Below, in pieces: positions 33,926 to 42,775 of a stretch of DNA of 64,000 nt. The notes under the pieces are model-generated. The model did not search any database and was not told where the DNA came from. It saw only the letters and a program-made list of their open reading frames with translations. Within the stretch, counting starts at the first letter, position 1, and the number at the start of each line of letters is the position of its first letter. This DNA comes from Bacillota bacterium (GTDB lineage: Bacteria; Bacillota; Clostridia; Christensenellales; SZUA-584): positions 1 to 64,000 of the forward strand of contig JAEYLC010000040.1 in NCBI GenBank assembly GCA_023461435.1. Direction: 5' to 3'. A program made the position numbers and the translations under genes.

Positions 33926-34300
33926 ATGAGCGAACTTGCGGGGAAAATACAGGATTCTGAGCTTGAGGTTATGAAGGTGCTATGGGAGCACGACGGCGCC
34001 CTTCCCCTCTCGGAAATCAGAAGCATGCTTGCGCGCCGCTGTGGCTGGGAGGATTCAACGATCAAGACCCTCGTGCGTCGGCTGCTCGCAAAGGGGATCG
34101 TCAAGCTCGAGCAGCGCGGCATATACAGCGCCGTGGTCACAGAGTTTGAGTACAGCCAGTGGTCGAGCCGCGCTTTCGTGAACAAGGTGTTCTCCGGCAG
34201 CGCCAAAAAGCTCGTGGCGTCCCTGCTCTCAAGCGGCCAACTCAGCGAGAAGGATATCGCGGAAATTTCCGCGATATTCAACGGTGAAGATGATGAATAG
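33926..34300 (+). CDS. BlaI/MecI-family transcriptional repressor (second copy)
   Basis: 124 residues with the BlaI winged helix (DSELEVMKVLWEHDGALPLSEI...STIKTLVRRLLAKGIVKLEQRGI) and dimerisation helices (FVNKVFSGSAKKLVASLL). It should repress its own operon through the palindromes at the promoter. The ATG at 33926 follows AAGGAGG; the TTG at 33911 overlaps that site. Its end overlaps the M56 gene by 11 bases. It differs considerably from the first BlaI in this window. Confidence 0.93.
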   Translation: MSELAGKIQDSELEVMKVLWEHDGALPLSEIRSMLARRCGWEDSTIKTLVRRLLAKGIVKLEQRGIYSAVVTEFEYSQWSSRAFVNKVFSGSAKKLVASLLSSGQLSEKDIAEISAIFNGEDDE

Positions 34301-36617
34301 CACCGTTTTGACTGTATTGACACTCTCCGCGTCAGGCTCTGTCATCGCATTGCTGCTGCTGGCAATAAGACCGCTGATCAAGAACCGGGTATCAAAGGCC
34401 TTCCTTTACTATGTCTGGCTGGTTGTACTGCTGCGTCTCGCCCTGCCCTTTGCCGCGCCCGAGGTGAACCTTATGGGAGCGCTGGTTAGCGCCCCGACCG
34501 GCACGCCGCAAACGCAGGCCGCAGAGCCGCCTGCTCCCGAAACACAAATGAAGCCGCAGACTGACATTGAAAACGCCGTCTATCCTTCTCCTGCCGCGTC
34601 CGTCCAACCTTATGCCACCGTCCCGCAAGCCGGGACTGCAGACAATGCGGACACAGCAGCATCCGGTTTTGATTTGCTTGGCCTTATCAAGAACAATCTG
34701 CTATGGATATGGCTCGCAGGTACGATTGTCTGCTTCGGGTGGTTTCTCTCGGCCTATGCCGTGTTTACACACCAGCTCAAGCGCTCGCTCCGGCAGCCAA
34801 ATGCGGCGGACGAAACTGTTTTCGACGATATGCGCGGGAACCGCCATGTCCGGCTCATGGTCAGCAGCGTTGTTGTGACGCCCATGCTGATAGGCATATT
34901 GCGTCCCGTCATCGTTGTGCCGCAGCTTGCTTATGTCCGCAACGGAATGGAGGACGCGCTCCGGTATATCCTTCGTCACGAGCTCGAGCATGACCGCCGA
35001 AAGGACGTCATTTACAAATGGGTTTGCGTCGCCGTCACATCCGCGCACTGGTTTAATCCGCTGATGCTGATGATCAGAAAGCAGATCGGTACGGCCTGTG
35101 AGCTTGCCTGCGACGAGGCTGTGATACGCTCTTTAACACGCAAGCAGATGCGCGACTACGGCAATACGCTTCTTGCCCTTTCAGCGAGCAGGCGCCTGCC
35201 CTCGGGCGTGCTTGCCACAACCCTTTGCGAAGGGAAAAAGGAACTGAAAGAGAGGCTCACGAGCATTATGAAATATAAACAGAAAACGGTCGTAACAACT
35301 GTGTTGTCCGTCGTGCTGGCTTTATTGCTGGCGGGCTGCGGCGCGGCGCTCGGAACGGCGGCGAAAGAAAAGACGCCGGACAACGGCAGCACCGTCACCA
35401 TCAATGAGGAGCCAGCTCCGACTGCCGAAAATGATCAAGATGTCACCTCACACAAAATGACGTTCAAAGGCGAATCCGATTTATGGACGGGTGAGCTGAC
35501 TGTGGACTGTACCGATATCTTTCATACAGAGGATGGCACGCTGTATTATGATTCGGAGGATAAAAGCAGCCTAACCGTTGCATACAAAGGCGATCTATCC
35601 CAGCTTGACGACTCAACCAGGCTTCGCATAGAATTCGAAGGCTGGTCAATGGAGCAAACCGGTGACATAAGCAACCAGCCATTTAAAATGCATGTGAGCA
35701 GCGGAAGTATCGTCGCCCGCAATGCTGATACTGCGGACGTAAAAATCAAGTTAAACGGCGAGGATCAGTCACTCACGCTTAAAATGGTTGAAAACGCGGA
35801 TAATTCGGACGGAAACGGCGGCACTAGCTCAGCCAACGAGGTGACAGCGGTGCCGCAGCCAGCCGACAACACCTGGCGGTCAAAGTTCCCGGATAAATTC
35901 GGCGAGACGCAAAGCACGGAAAATTCTTATAAAAGCCACAACATCAACGTCTCGGTCGAGAAGTTCCAGCAGGACGACGTGACATATTATGTTGCGGATA
36001 TCTACATCGCGGAGTTAAAATATCTGCAGACCGCTTTTTCCGGCGGTGAATACGGTATCGGAAAAAACGAATGGCAGCTAGACCTCGCAAAGGAAAAGAA
36101 CGCTGTCGTCTCGATTTCAGGAGATTTCTACATCGCCAACTCCCAAGGGACGGTGCTCCGCAACGGCATGCTTTACAGAACGGAACCCTTTGAGGACGTC
36201 TGTGTGCTCAGCAACGACGGAACAATGCAGACATTCTCGCCTGAAGGCTTTGATATCGAGACGGTCAAAGCCCATGGCGCGTGGCAGATTTGGTCGTTCG
36301 GACCTATGCTGCTAAAAGACGGAAAGGCAATCGGCGAATTCAACAGCACGGTTGCTCCGAAAAACCCGAGAGCCGCCATCGGATACTACGAGCCGGGGCA
36401 TTACTGCTTCGTCGCGGTGGACGGCAGACAAAAGGACTACTCCGTCGGCATGACGCTTGAGGAGCTCTCGCAGCTGTTCGAAGCGCTCGGCTGCGAAACG
36501 GCGTACAACCTGGACGGCGGACAGTCGGCGGCCATAACCTTCGGCGACAGCCTTGCAAGCCATCCGTATAACGGCGGCAGGCAGGTCAGCGACATCATTT
36601 ATATCGGAGAAAAATAA
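34290..36617 (+). CDS. M56 (BlaR1-type) membrane metalloprotease fused to a NAGPA domain
   Basis: 775 residues. M56 part: membrane helices near 5-25, 35-55 and 135-155, zinc motif HELEH (about 230-234), and a further helix near 340 ending in LLAGCG, which looks like a lipoprotein signal inside the chain. A beta-rich linker follows (about 375-560). The C-terminal 200 residues form a phosphodiester-glycosidase domain (NAGPA family): ISGDFYIANSQG, VLRNGMLYR, WSFGPMLLKDGKA, NPRAAIGYYEPG, VDGRQKDYSVGMTLEEL, AYNLDGGQSAA. Such domains cleave sugar-phosphodiester bonds, as in capsule or teichoic-acid-like polymers. The penicillin-binding domain of classical BlaR1 is absent. The start codon is uncertain (ATG 34290, ATG 34293 or GTG 34284). 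Confidence 0.88.
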   Translation: MMNSTVLTVLTLSASGSVIALLLLAIRPLIKNRVSKAFLYYVWLVVLLRLALPFAAPEVNLMGALVSAPTGTPQTQAAEPPAPETQMKPQTDIENAVYPSPAASVQPYATVPQAGTADNADTAASGFDLLGLIKNNLLWIWLAGTIVCFGWFLSAYAVFTHQLKRSLRQPNAADETVFDDMRGNRHVRLMVSSVVVTPMLIGILRPVIVVPQLAYVRNGMEDALRYILRHELEHDRRKDVIYKWVCVAVTSAHWFNPLMLMIRKQIGTACELACDEAVIRSLTRKQMRDYGNTLLALSASRRLPSGVLATTLCEGKKELKERLTSIMKYKQKTVVTTVLSVVLALLLAGCGAALGTAAKEKTPDNGSTVTINEEPAPTAENDQDVTSHKMTFKGESDLWTGELTVDCTDIFHTEDGTLYYDSEDKSSLTVAYKGDLSQLDDSTRLRIEFEGWSMEQTGDISNQPFKMHVSSGSIVARNADTADVKIKLNGEDQSLTLKMVENADNSDGNGGTSSANEVTAVPQPADNTWRSKFPDKFGETQSTENSYKSHNINVSVEKFQQDDVTYYVADIYIAELKYLQTAFSGGEYGIGKNEWQLDLAKEKNAVVSISGDFYIANSQGTVLRNGMLYRTEPFEDVCVLSNDGTMQTFSPEGFDIETVKAHGAWQIWSFGPMLLKDGKAIGEFNSTVAPKNPRAAIGYYEPGHYCFVAVDGRQKDYSVGMTLEELSQLFEALGCETAYNLDGGQSAAITFGDSLASHPYNGGRQVSDIIYIGEK

Positions 36618-36652
36618 ACGAGAAAGCCGCTTATAACAACAAGGAGATTGAT

Positions 36653-37567
36653 ATGCGCTTTACCACACTGGATTTTGAGACAGCCAACAGCTTTATAGGG
36701 AGCATCTGCGCGGTGGGCCTCGCGATTGTGGAAGACGGCGTTGTGGTTGATAAAAAATACTGGCTGATCAAGCCCCATATAGACCATCGTTATTTTGATC
36801 CGTTCAACATTTTTATCCACGGCATCACACGGGATATGGTGGAGGGCGCCTATGAATTTGATACCGTTTATATGAACGAGATCGTCCCTCTCTTAAAAGG
36901 CACAGTGCTGGCCGCCCACAACGCGGCTTTCGATATGTCGGCTCTCAGGCACGTTCTTGATCTGTATCATATCGAATATCCTGAGATTCGCTACGTATGC
37001 ACGTTCAAGGCCGCTCAGCGCACATGGGCCGACCTTGAAAACCACAAGCTTGATACGGTATCGAGGCACCTGAATTTCCGCTTTGTCCATCACAACGCTC
37101 AGGAAGACGCGCTGGCCTGCGCGAATATTCTTATAGAAATTTTTAAAGAGAAAGAGCTCAATGGTTTCGACGAGCTGACAAGAGCTCTCGGCATGAGAAT
37201 CGGCCAGCTTTATGCAAACGGATATCAGCCGTGCAGCACAAGCAAAAGCTGCAGGGCCAGGGAGGTCACAGCGCGAACGGATCAATTTGATACGAATCAT
37301 GCCTTGTACGGAATGAAGGTGGTGTTTACGGGAACGCTGCTGAGCATGCCGCGCAAAGCGGCGATGCAGAAGGTTGCCGACGCGGGCGGGTTTGTTTCGG
37401 ATATCCTCACCGAAGACACGAATTTTCTGGTGATGGGCATGCATAATAAGCCCGGGCGTTCGAGCGGCAAAGAGAGCACCAAAACCAGAAAGGCAAAGGA
37501 GTTCGTCAATGAAGGCAAAAATATTCGGATCATTGACGAAAAAGAATTTATCAAAATAATCGGGTAA
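36653..37567 (+). CDS. DnaQ-like 3'-5' exonuclease with C-terminal BRCT domain
   Basis: 304 residues. The exonuclease domain covers about 1-170 with the DEDD residues in TLDFETANS, HNAAFDMSAL and HNAQEDALACA. From about 218 a BRCT domain follows (ALYGMKVVFTGTLLSMPRKAAMQKVADAGG...NFLVMG), the kind seen in NAD-dependent DNA ligase. The combination is known in Firmicutes as a DNA-polymerase-III-epsilon-like protein and probably acts in DNA repair. AAGGAG precedes the ATG; the gene ends with a clear terminator. Confidence 0.92.
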   Translation: MRFTTLDFETANSFIGSICAVGLAIVEDGVVVDKKYWLIKPHIDHRYFDPFNIFIHGITRDMVEGAYEFDTVYMNEIVPLLKGTVLAAHNAAFDMSALRHVLDLYHIEYPEIRYVCTFKAAQRTWADLENHKLDTVSRHLNFRFVHHNAQEDALACANILIEIFKEKELNGFDELTRALGMRIGQLYANGYQPCSTSKSCRAREVTARTDQFDTNHALYGMKVVFTGTLLSMPRKAAMQKVADAGGFVSDILTEDTNFLVMGMHNKPGRSSGKESTKTRKAKEFVNEGKNIRIIDEKEFIKIIG

Positions 37568-37579
37568 GTTGAACCCGGC

Positions 37580-37602
37580 GGCGCTTGTGGAGCGCCTTTT
37601 TT
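37580..37602 (+). terminator. terminator after the exonuclease gene
   Basis: GGCGCT/AGCGCC around TGTGG, followed by six T, starting 13 bases after the stop. Confidence 0.88.
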
Positions 37603-37676
37603 ATACGCCTTAAGCCCGCGCCGATGATTACAGATGAAACGCAAGCCTTGTATCACAATAACCTGCGGGAAGACCA

Positions 37677-37705
37677 TTGATCGTCTGAGGATTATATTGT
37701 ATAAT
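37677..37705 (+). promoter_or_regulatory. promoter of the SpoIID-dockerin / cohesin operon
   Basis: TTGATC (37677-37682), 17-bp spacer, TATAAT (37700-37705), about 65 bases before the first gene. Confidence 0.65.
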
Positions 37706-37770
37706 ATAACAAATCAGTTTTCATATACTGCAGTCGTTTCGTTTACAGGTGGTGGAGATAGGATAATGCT

Positions 37771-39540
37771 GTGAAGAAATGGACAAGATATTTGGCGTTT
37801 ATAGTCGCTCTCATTTTGGGGCTTTGCGCAGCTTTTGGCGCGACGCCCGCTTATGCCGCCGCCTTCCATACCGATATCCGCGTTCTGCTTTCCATTGACG
37901 GTTCAACATCCATCGATTTCTCAATCGTCGGGGACTATTCCTTAAAAGAAGACCCGTCGTTTACGTTCGAATCCGATAAAATTACAGTATCCGTCGTGGG
38001 CAACAGGCCGGTGCTTAAATCGGGCGATGCCATGTTCACCGCGTCTTCCATCACACTTTTAAGCAAAGATTACAACGGTACATCAGCTTATATCCGAATC
38101 ACACATCCTGATTACGGCGTATGCACGTATTTGGGAAACATATCATTTGACGTTGAGCAGGGCGCAATTCGCGTGATAAACACGCTGCCCATCGACAGCT
38201 ATCTGTACGGTGTCGTGCCGCATGAAATGAGCAACAGATTCCCGCTCGAGTCGCTCAAGGCGCAGGCCGTCTGCGCGCGGGGCTATGCCGTCGCGAACTG
38301 TTCGGAATTCCGCCTGCGCGCTTACGACATATTGGATACATCCGCCGATCAGGTGTATCACGGCTACGCGAGTGCATACAACCGGGCGATATCCGCCGTG
38401 AACGAGACGGCGGGGCAGGTGCTCTCCTACGACGGCGAAATCATACAGGCGTACTATTCGGCATCCAACGGCGGACAGACCGAGCTGACGGGCAACGTAT
38501 GGACAAACAATCTGCCGTATTACGTGCAAAAGGATGACATATACGACCTTAAAAACCCATCCAGTCTGGAAGAAAAATTGTTCATACCCTCCGAGTTCAA
38601 CGACAAGACGCTGCCGCTTATGAACCCGCTTTTATTTCGTATGCTGCAGCGGGCCGCCAACGAAGCGGCGGGCGAAACCGTCAAGCTTATCTCCACGGTG
38701 CGCATCAAAGCGCATGACGCGAGCTTTGATCCGCCCAGCCGCTGCTACACGAAGGCGGACATCGTCCTTATGGTTTCCGGTGAGGACGGCAATAATATAG
38801 GTCAGCTTGACATCACAGTCTCGCTCGACGATCTCGTCAATACGGATGAAAACCGGGCGGGCATTTTCAACACCGGCAACACAACGTTGCGCATGCGCGG
38901 CGCCGAACCCGGCGTGCTGAAAAAACGGAATGAGGAATATGCCGGATGGTTCCTGACAAACCGCCGGTACGGACACGGTGTGGGCCTTTCTCAGCGTGGC
39001 GCTCAGCAGCGCGCGACGGGCGGACAGCCATACACAGATATACTTTCGTTTTATTACGACGCTACGCAGCTTTGCACCATCGGCACGTTTGCTACCGCGC
39101 CCCCGCTCAAGAGCGACGTTTATGATATCTCCGAGTCGGGCCTGCGCGGCGTTAAGCCGGGCGCGGCTCCGAGCGAGCTGCTTTCAAAGCTTCAGTCGGA
39201 TGGCGGGACGTTGACCGTGATTTCACCGGTCGGCGCCGCAAAAACGGAGGGAAGTATGGCCACCGGCGATTTTGTCAGGACGGTGTACGGCGACGGCACG
39301 TCGTACTTTGATCTGCCCGTGGTGCTGTACGGCGATATCGACGGCGACGGCAGCATCGCTTCGGGCGATCTTGATGCGCTGCGGCAGCATATTTTGAACG
39401 TGACAAAGCTGGCGGGCCCGTACCTTGCGGCGGCGGATATAAGCCACGACGGCACAGCCGACAGCCTTGACGCATTGCTGCTTATGAAGCATCTGAACGG
39501 CGCGTATTCCATAAAACAAAAGGAGAGTGAGGCCGAGTGA
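37771..39540 (+). CDS. exported SpoIID/LytB-domain protein with C-terminal dockerin
   Basis: 589 residues. A signal peptide (cleavage near PAYAAA, residue 28) is followed by a SpoIID domain (about 130-435): LYGVVPHEMSNRFPLESLKAQAVCARGYA with the presumed catalytic Glu, SASNGGQTE, and GHGVGLSQRGAQ. SpoIID is a lytic transglycosylase that cuts peptidoglycan glycan chains during engulfment. Residues about 515-580 form a type I dockerin with two calcium loops (YGDIDGDGSIASGDLDALRQHIL; AADISHDGTADSLDALLLMKHL). The start is GTG; no strong ribosome site (GGTGGAG is distant). Its stop overlaps the start of the cohesin gene (GTGA), so the two are made together and likely bind each other. Confidence 0.88.
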   Translation: MKKWTRYLAFIVALILGLCAAFGATPAYAAAFHTDIRVLLSIDGSTSIDFSIVGDYSLKEDPSFTFESDKITVSVVGNRPVLKSGDAMFTASSITLLSKDYNGTSAYIRITHPDYGVCTYLGNISFDVEQGAIRVINTLPIDSYLYGVVPHEMSNRFPLESLKAQAVCARGYAVANCSEFRLRAYDILDTSADQVYHGYASAYNRAISAVNETAGQVLSYDGEIIQAYYSASNGGQTELTGNVWTNNLPYYVQKDDIYDLKNPSSLEEKLFIPSEFNDKTLPLMNPLLFRMLQRAANEAAGETVKLISTVRIKAHDASFDPPSRCYTKADIVLMVSGEDGNNIGQLDITVSLDDLVNTDENRAGIFNTGNTTLRMRGAEPGVLKKRNEEYAGWFLTNRRYGHGVGLSQRGAQQRATGGQPYTDILSFYYDATQLCTIGTFATAPPLKSDVYDISESGLRGVKPGAAPSELLSKLQSDGGTLTVISPVGAAKTEGSMATGDFVRTVYGDGTSYFDLPVVLYGDIDGDGSIASGDLDALRQHILNVTKLAGPYLAAADISHDGTADSLDALLLMKHLNGAYSIKQKESEAE

Positions 39541-41090
39541 AAAGGTCAAAAATATTCGCGTTTATCACAACGCTTGTGATGGTGACGGCCATGCCGGTCG
39601 TCGCCCTTGCGACGGACGTGTCCGTCACAGCGGATTCGACCGAGGTCAAAGCGGGAGATACCGTGACGCTCACAGTTGTCGTCACAGCTGACCATATCGG
39701 CGTCGTAGACGGGAGCTTCACATATGCCCCCGCGCTGCTGACGTATGACAGCAGCGACGGCGGCGCTTCAGACGGCTATATCAATATCGTCTCGGCGGAA
39801 AAAGGCGGCTCTTCCTCGCTCTCGGCGGTGATTAAATTTACGGCGAAGGCGCAGGGCACAGCGGCCGTGAACGTCTCGATAGACAGCGTACTTAGCTACG
39901 ACGAGAAGGCGCTGGAAGCGGGAGCGGGCAACGTCAGCATCACAATCGCGGCCTCTGACGCGCCCCCGCAGACAAGCGGCGGTGAGAGCGCCCCTGTGGT
40001 TGATCTGTCGCAGACGGGCATCCCGGCACAGAATGTGACGGGTGCCGAGGCGCAGATGTATGTATGGCGCGACATCGGCAGCCAAACGCTTCCTTCGGGA
40101 TTCATCGACAGCCAGGTTAATTACGCGGGCGAACAGGTGGGCGGCGCGGCCATACCCGACAGCGGTGAGATCATACTGCTGTATCTTTCCGATGCGGCGG
40201 GCGAAAACGCAGGGTATTACATATACACCGAGCAGGACAATACGCTGAATCCGTATATCACGATCTCATCCAAAGCCGCGAGCTTTTCAATCATCCCGGA
40301 TCAGTCTGTGACAGCGCCCGCAGGGTTTGAGCAGACGACGCTTGAATGGGACGATCAATCACTGCCCGCCTGGAAATCGGCGGAATCCGGCGATATCGTC
40401 TATCTGGTCTACGCCCGCAATTCAAAGGGCGAAACGGGCTTTTATCTTTTCAACACGGACGACGAATCCGTGCAGCGCTACGCGGCGGTGCCCCAGCAGG
40501 GCACGGCACCGGGAGCGACGGTGACGAAACCGTCAGCGGAGCAAAATGATAAGCCCGTTTCGGGCCAAAACGCGCAGATCGATTCGGGTATCACGATAGA
40601 CCGCACGCTGTTCATAGGGCTTTGCATCGCTGCTGCTCTGATAATTGTGGCTGCGGCGGTATTCGCAACGCTTTACTTAAGGTGTGCGCGCAGCAAATTG
40701 AGGCGCGTGGCGCGCATGAAGGAGAGGATGGAGAACGAGGCAAAAGAGATGCGGGAACCGATAGCTCCTCCGGCGGCAGAAAAAGAGATACCGGCACCGG
40801 CTGCTCCCCCGGCGGCTGCAAAAGAGACACAGGCACCGGCTGCTCCCCCGGCGGCTGCAAAAGAGACACAGGCACCGGCTGCTCCCCCGGCGGCTGCAAA
40901 AGAGATACAGGCACCGACTGCTCCCCTAAGGAGAGCAAAAGAGAAGAATAAACCTGCGGCGGGTCAGAGTGCTGAAGTGCCTAAAACAAGGAGCAGACAA
41001 GAAAGCAAGGTGTCTGAGAAAACAGGAAAACGCACGGTGCATGTGAGAAGCGCGGATATAAGCAATTACCCGAAAGGCAAGGATACATGA
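39537..41090 (+). CDS. membrane-anchored cohesin-domain protein
   Basis: 517 residues. A signal peptide (about 1-26) is followed by a cohesin-like domain (about 27-140: VSVTADSTEVKAGDTVTLTV, DGSFTYAPALLTYDSS) and a second beta-rich region (about 170-320). A membrane helix lies near 360-382 (LFIGLCIAAALIIVAAAVFAT), then a basic segment. The cytoplasmic tail contains four 13-residue Pro/Ala repeats (PAAPPAAAKETQA-type). Cohesins bind dockerins through calcium-dependent interfaces; the dockerin of the SpoIID-type protein encoded just upstream is the obvious partner. Start GTG overlaps the upstream stop. Confidence 0.83.
   Translation: MKRSKIFAFITTLVMVTAMPVVALATDVSVTADSTEVKAGDTVTLTVVVTADHIGVVDGSFTYAPALLTYDSSDGGASDGYINIVSAEKGGSSSLSAVIKFTAKAQGTAAVNVSIDSVLSYDEKALEAGAGNVSITIAASDAPPQTSGGESAPVVDLSQTGIPAQNVTGAEAQMYVWRDIGSQTLPSGFIDSQVNYAGEQVGGAAIPDSGEIILLYLSDAAGENAGYYIYTEQDNTLNPYITISSKAASFSIIPDQSVTAPAGFEQTTLEWDDQSLPAWKSAESGDIVYLVYARNSKGETGFYLFNTDDESVQRYAAVPQQGTAPGATVTKPSAEQNDKPVSGQNAQIDSGITIDRTLFIGLCIAAALIIVAAAVFATLYLRCARSKLRRVARMKERMENEAKEMREPIAPPAAEKEIPAPAAPPAAAKETQAPAAPPAAAKETQAPAAPPAAAKEIQAPTAPLRRAKEKNKPAAGQSAEVPKTRSRQESKVSEKTGKRTVHVRSADISNYPKGKDT
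40761..40916 (+). repeat. four tandem 39-bp repeats in the cohesin gene
   Basis: Units at 40761, 40800, 40839 and 40878, each 39 bases and encoding a 13-residue Ala/Pro-rich unit with KE; units two to four are nearly identical. Being in frame, they can change number without breaking the gene. Confidence 0.9.
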
Positions 41091-41175
41091 GCAGGTATTA
41101 TAGTCGTGAACAAGAGGGGGTGAATATATGGATGCCCTTTGTCATAATCGCTTGATGAACGCGCGACGGCAATGC

Positions 41176-42771
41176 TTATCTCGCCAGTATGGTCACCAAT
41201 ACGTTTGGAAATACGAAGAGTGTCAACGCAACGGAAGCCATGGCAACGACCCGCCCAAAGCCATCTGTGACTTTAAAACGTTGAAATCCATAAAGCGAGA
41301 ATATCAACAAAGGCAATACCGGTATAAAATAGCGCCCTTGTACGCCCTGTATGACATCCGTGCCATATGGCGTCCACCAGATCATCATACCGATCAAAAC
41401 AAACAAATATGTCAATAGCACAGAAATCACAAATACAAAACGATGGCTTGTTTTTATCGCTGCGGGCGCCTGGTTTCTTTCGCTTAAACAGGATGCAATG
41501 AGGCAAAGAGCAAACGCGTAGATGATACTATGGGCCACCGGCGTGTCAAGGCACCCCAATAGTCCGCCGACCATGGTGATGTAATAGTAAATGCACTTTT
41601 TTAAAGCCGTATTGATTATTATCGAAAAGGTGCCGATCGGGTGCTGCCTTAGCCATGCGGCCGTATATGCAGGCTGATTTGCGTTAACATGCTGATTGAT
41701 AAGCGTACTGCCCGGAGTAAAGTTAAACATAACAGAAAGATTGGAGACGATGATGCCGGCTATTCCGAGTAGTAGCATTGCAAAACAAAAAATATACCCT
41801 TCGCTCTTACTGGCGAATTTCGATTTCGGTATCAGAAAGAAGAGGAAAACGACAGGCAAGTAGATCATGATCTTGAGCGGTATGAAGAGAAACACCAGCA
41901 GGCAAGATAGGATCACATCTTTCCATCCTATTTTCTGATTATTTCCGTAAGCCAAATATAATATTTGTGCAATCAGCATCATAGCTAACGTGATGATGAC
42001 GGCATCGTAAGAGAACGACGGTGCCAGATGAACACACATCGGCATCATTGAAATAATGAAAACCGGCAATTTACCCAAAGGCAGCCGCCTGATGGCCCAA
42101 TAGATGCCGAAGATATAAAAAGCCAGCATAAAGAACTTGCTTAGATATAACAACGGAACGCCGCCCAAATGAAGTAACCGCGCAATCGTGATTCCCAATA
42201 TCGTAGGGAAATAAGCGACAGGCGAAATACTGTTGTCCTGAAAATCGCAAGCCACCAATTCCGCATCACCGGCGCGTACAAAAAGCTTGAAGTCTTCGGA
42301 TATATCTCTATAGGTTTGGATGGATGCATTGCTTTCAGTGATATCGCTGAAAACCGTCAGATCCTCTTTTCGAATGGAGGTTGTGTAATTGATATACACA
42401 TCGGATGTTTGCCGGGCTGAGACGGTATCGTGTATCCCCAATATTCGATTGGACCATAGATAAGCGTTTTTGATATGGGCGGTTTCATCCGGAATTGAAC
42501 CCGGCGTGTTGATGATCAGCGATAGCAATCCTATGGCGCTGCCCACCACCAAAAATATTTTTTCGATGGGCCATTGCTTAAAAAACAGCAGAATAAATGA
42601 GACAACAAATATGGCCAATCCGCAAAGAGCAATAATGAGAAAAAATACCTTATCAAAAGTGCTGTCAAATATCGAACGGTTCATAGCGGCATATGCATAC
42701 ACAAGTATGGCAAAGGCGACGGCTGAGCCGACGAGAACCATCTTCTTATGTAACATGAATATACGCTTCAA
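41176..42771 (-). CDS. polytopic membrane protein, DUF2142 family
   Basis: About 531 residues with eleven or more membrane helices. The early outside-facing motif GSIPDETAHIKNAYLW matches the P-x-E-x-x-H signature of DUF2142 proteins, membrane glycosyltransferase-like proteins seen in envelope polysaccharide clusters. TTG at 42771 was chosen because GAGGGAG lies nine bases upstream; ATG 42789 is an in-frame alternative that overlaps the end of the lipoprotein gene. It is the last gene of a three-gene minus-strand operon with the deacetylase and the lipoprotein. Lower GC than its neighbours. Confidence 0.8.
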   Translation of the reverse strand: MKRIFMLHKKMVLVGSAVAFAILVYAYAAMNRSIFDSTFDKVFFLIIALCGLAIFVVSFILLFFKQWPIEKIFLVVGSAIGLLSLIINTPGSIPDETAHIKNAYLWSNRILGIHDTVSARQTSDVYINYTTSIRKEDLTVFSDITESNASIQTYRDISEDFKLFVRAGDAELVACDFQDNSISPVAYFPTILGITIARLLHLGGVPLLYLSKFFMLAFYIFGIYWAIRRLPLGKLPVFIISMMPMCVHLAPSFSYDAVIITLAMMLIAQILYLAYGNNQKIGWKDVILSCLLVFLFIPLKIMIYLPVVFLFFLIPKSKFASKSEGYIFCFAMLLLGIAGIIVSNLSVMFNFTPGSTLINQHVNANQPAYTAAWLRQHPIGTFSIIINTALKKCIYYYITMVGGLLGCLDTPVAHSIIYAFALCLIASCLSERNQAPAAIKTSHRFVFVISVLLTYLFVLIGMMIWWTPYGTDVIQGVQGRYFIPVLPLLIFSLYGFQRFKVTDGFGRVVAMASVALTLFVFPNVLVTILAR

Positions 42772-42775
42772 GTGC

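Noticed and set aside
40761..40916. CRISPR-like or minisatellite locus
   Set aside because: The 39-bp units are contiguous with no spacers and lie in frame in a coding region.
41128..41418. Plus-strand frame with a GGGGG tract before its ATG
   Set aside because: It overlaps the DUF2142 gene in antisense and shows no family pattern; the ribosome-like tract alone is not enough.
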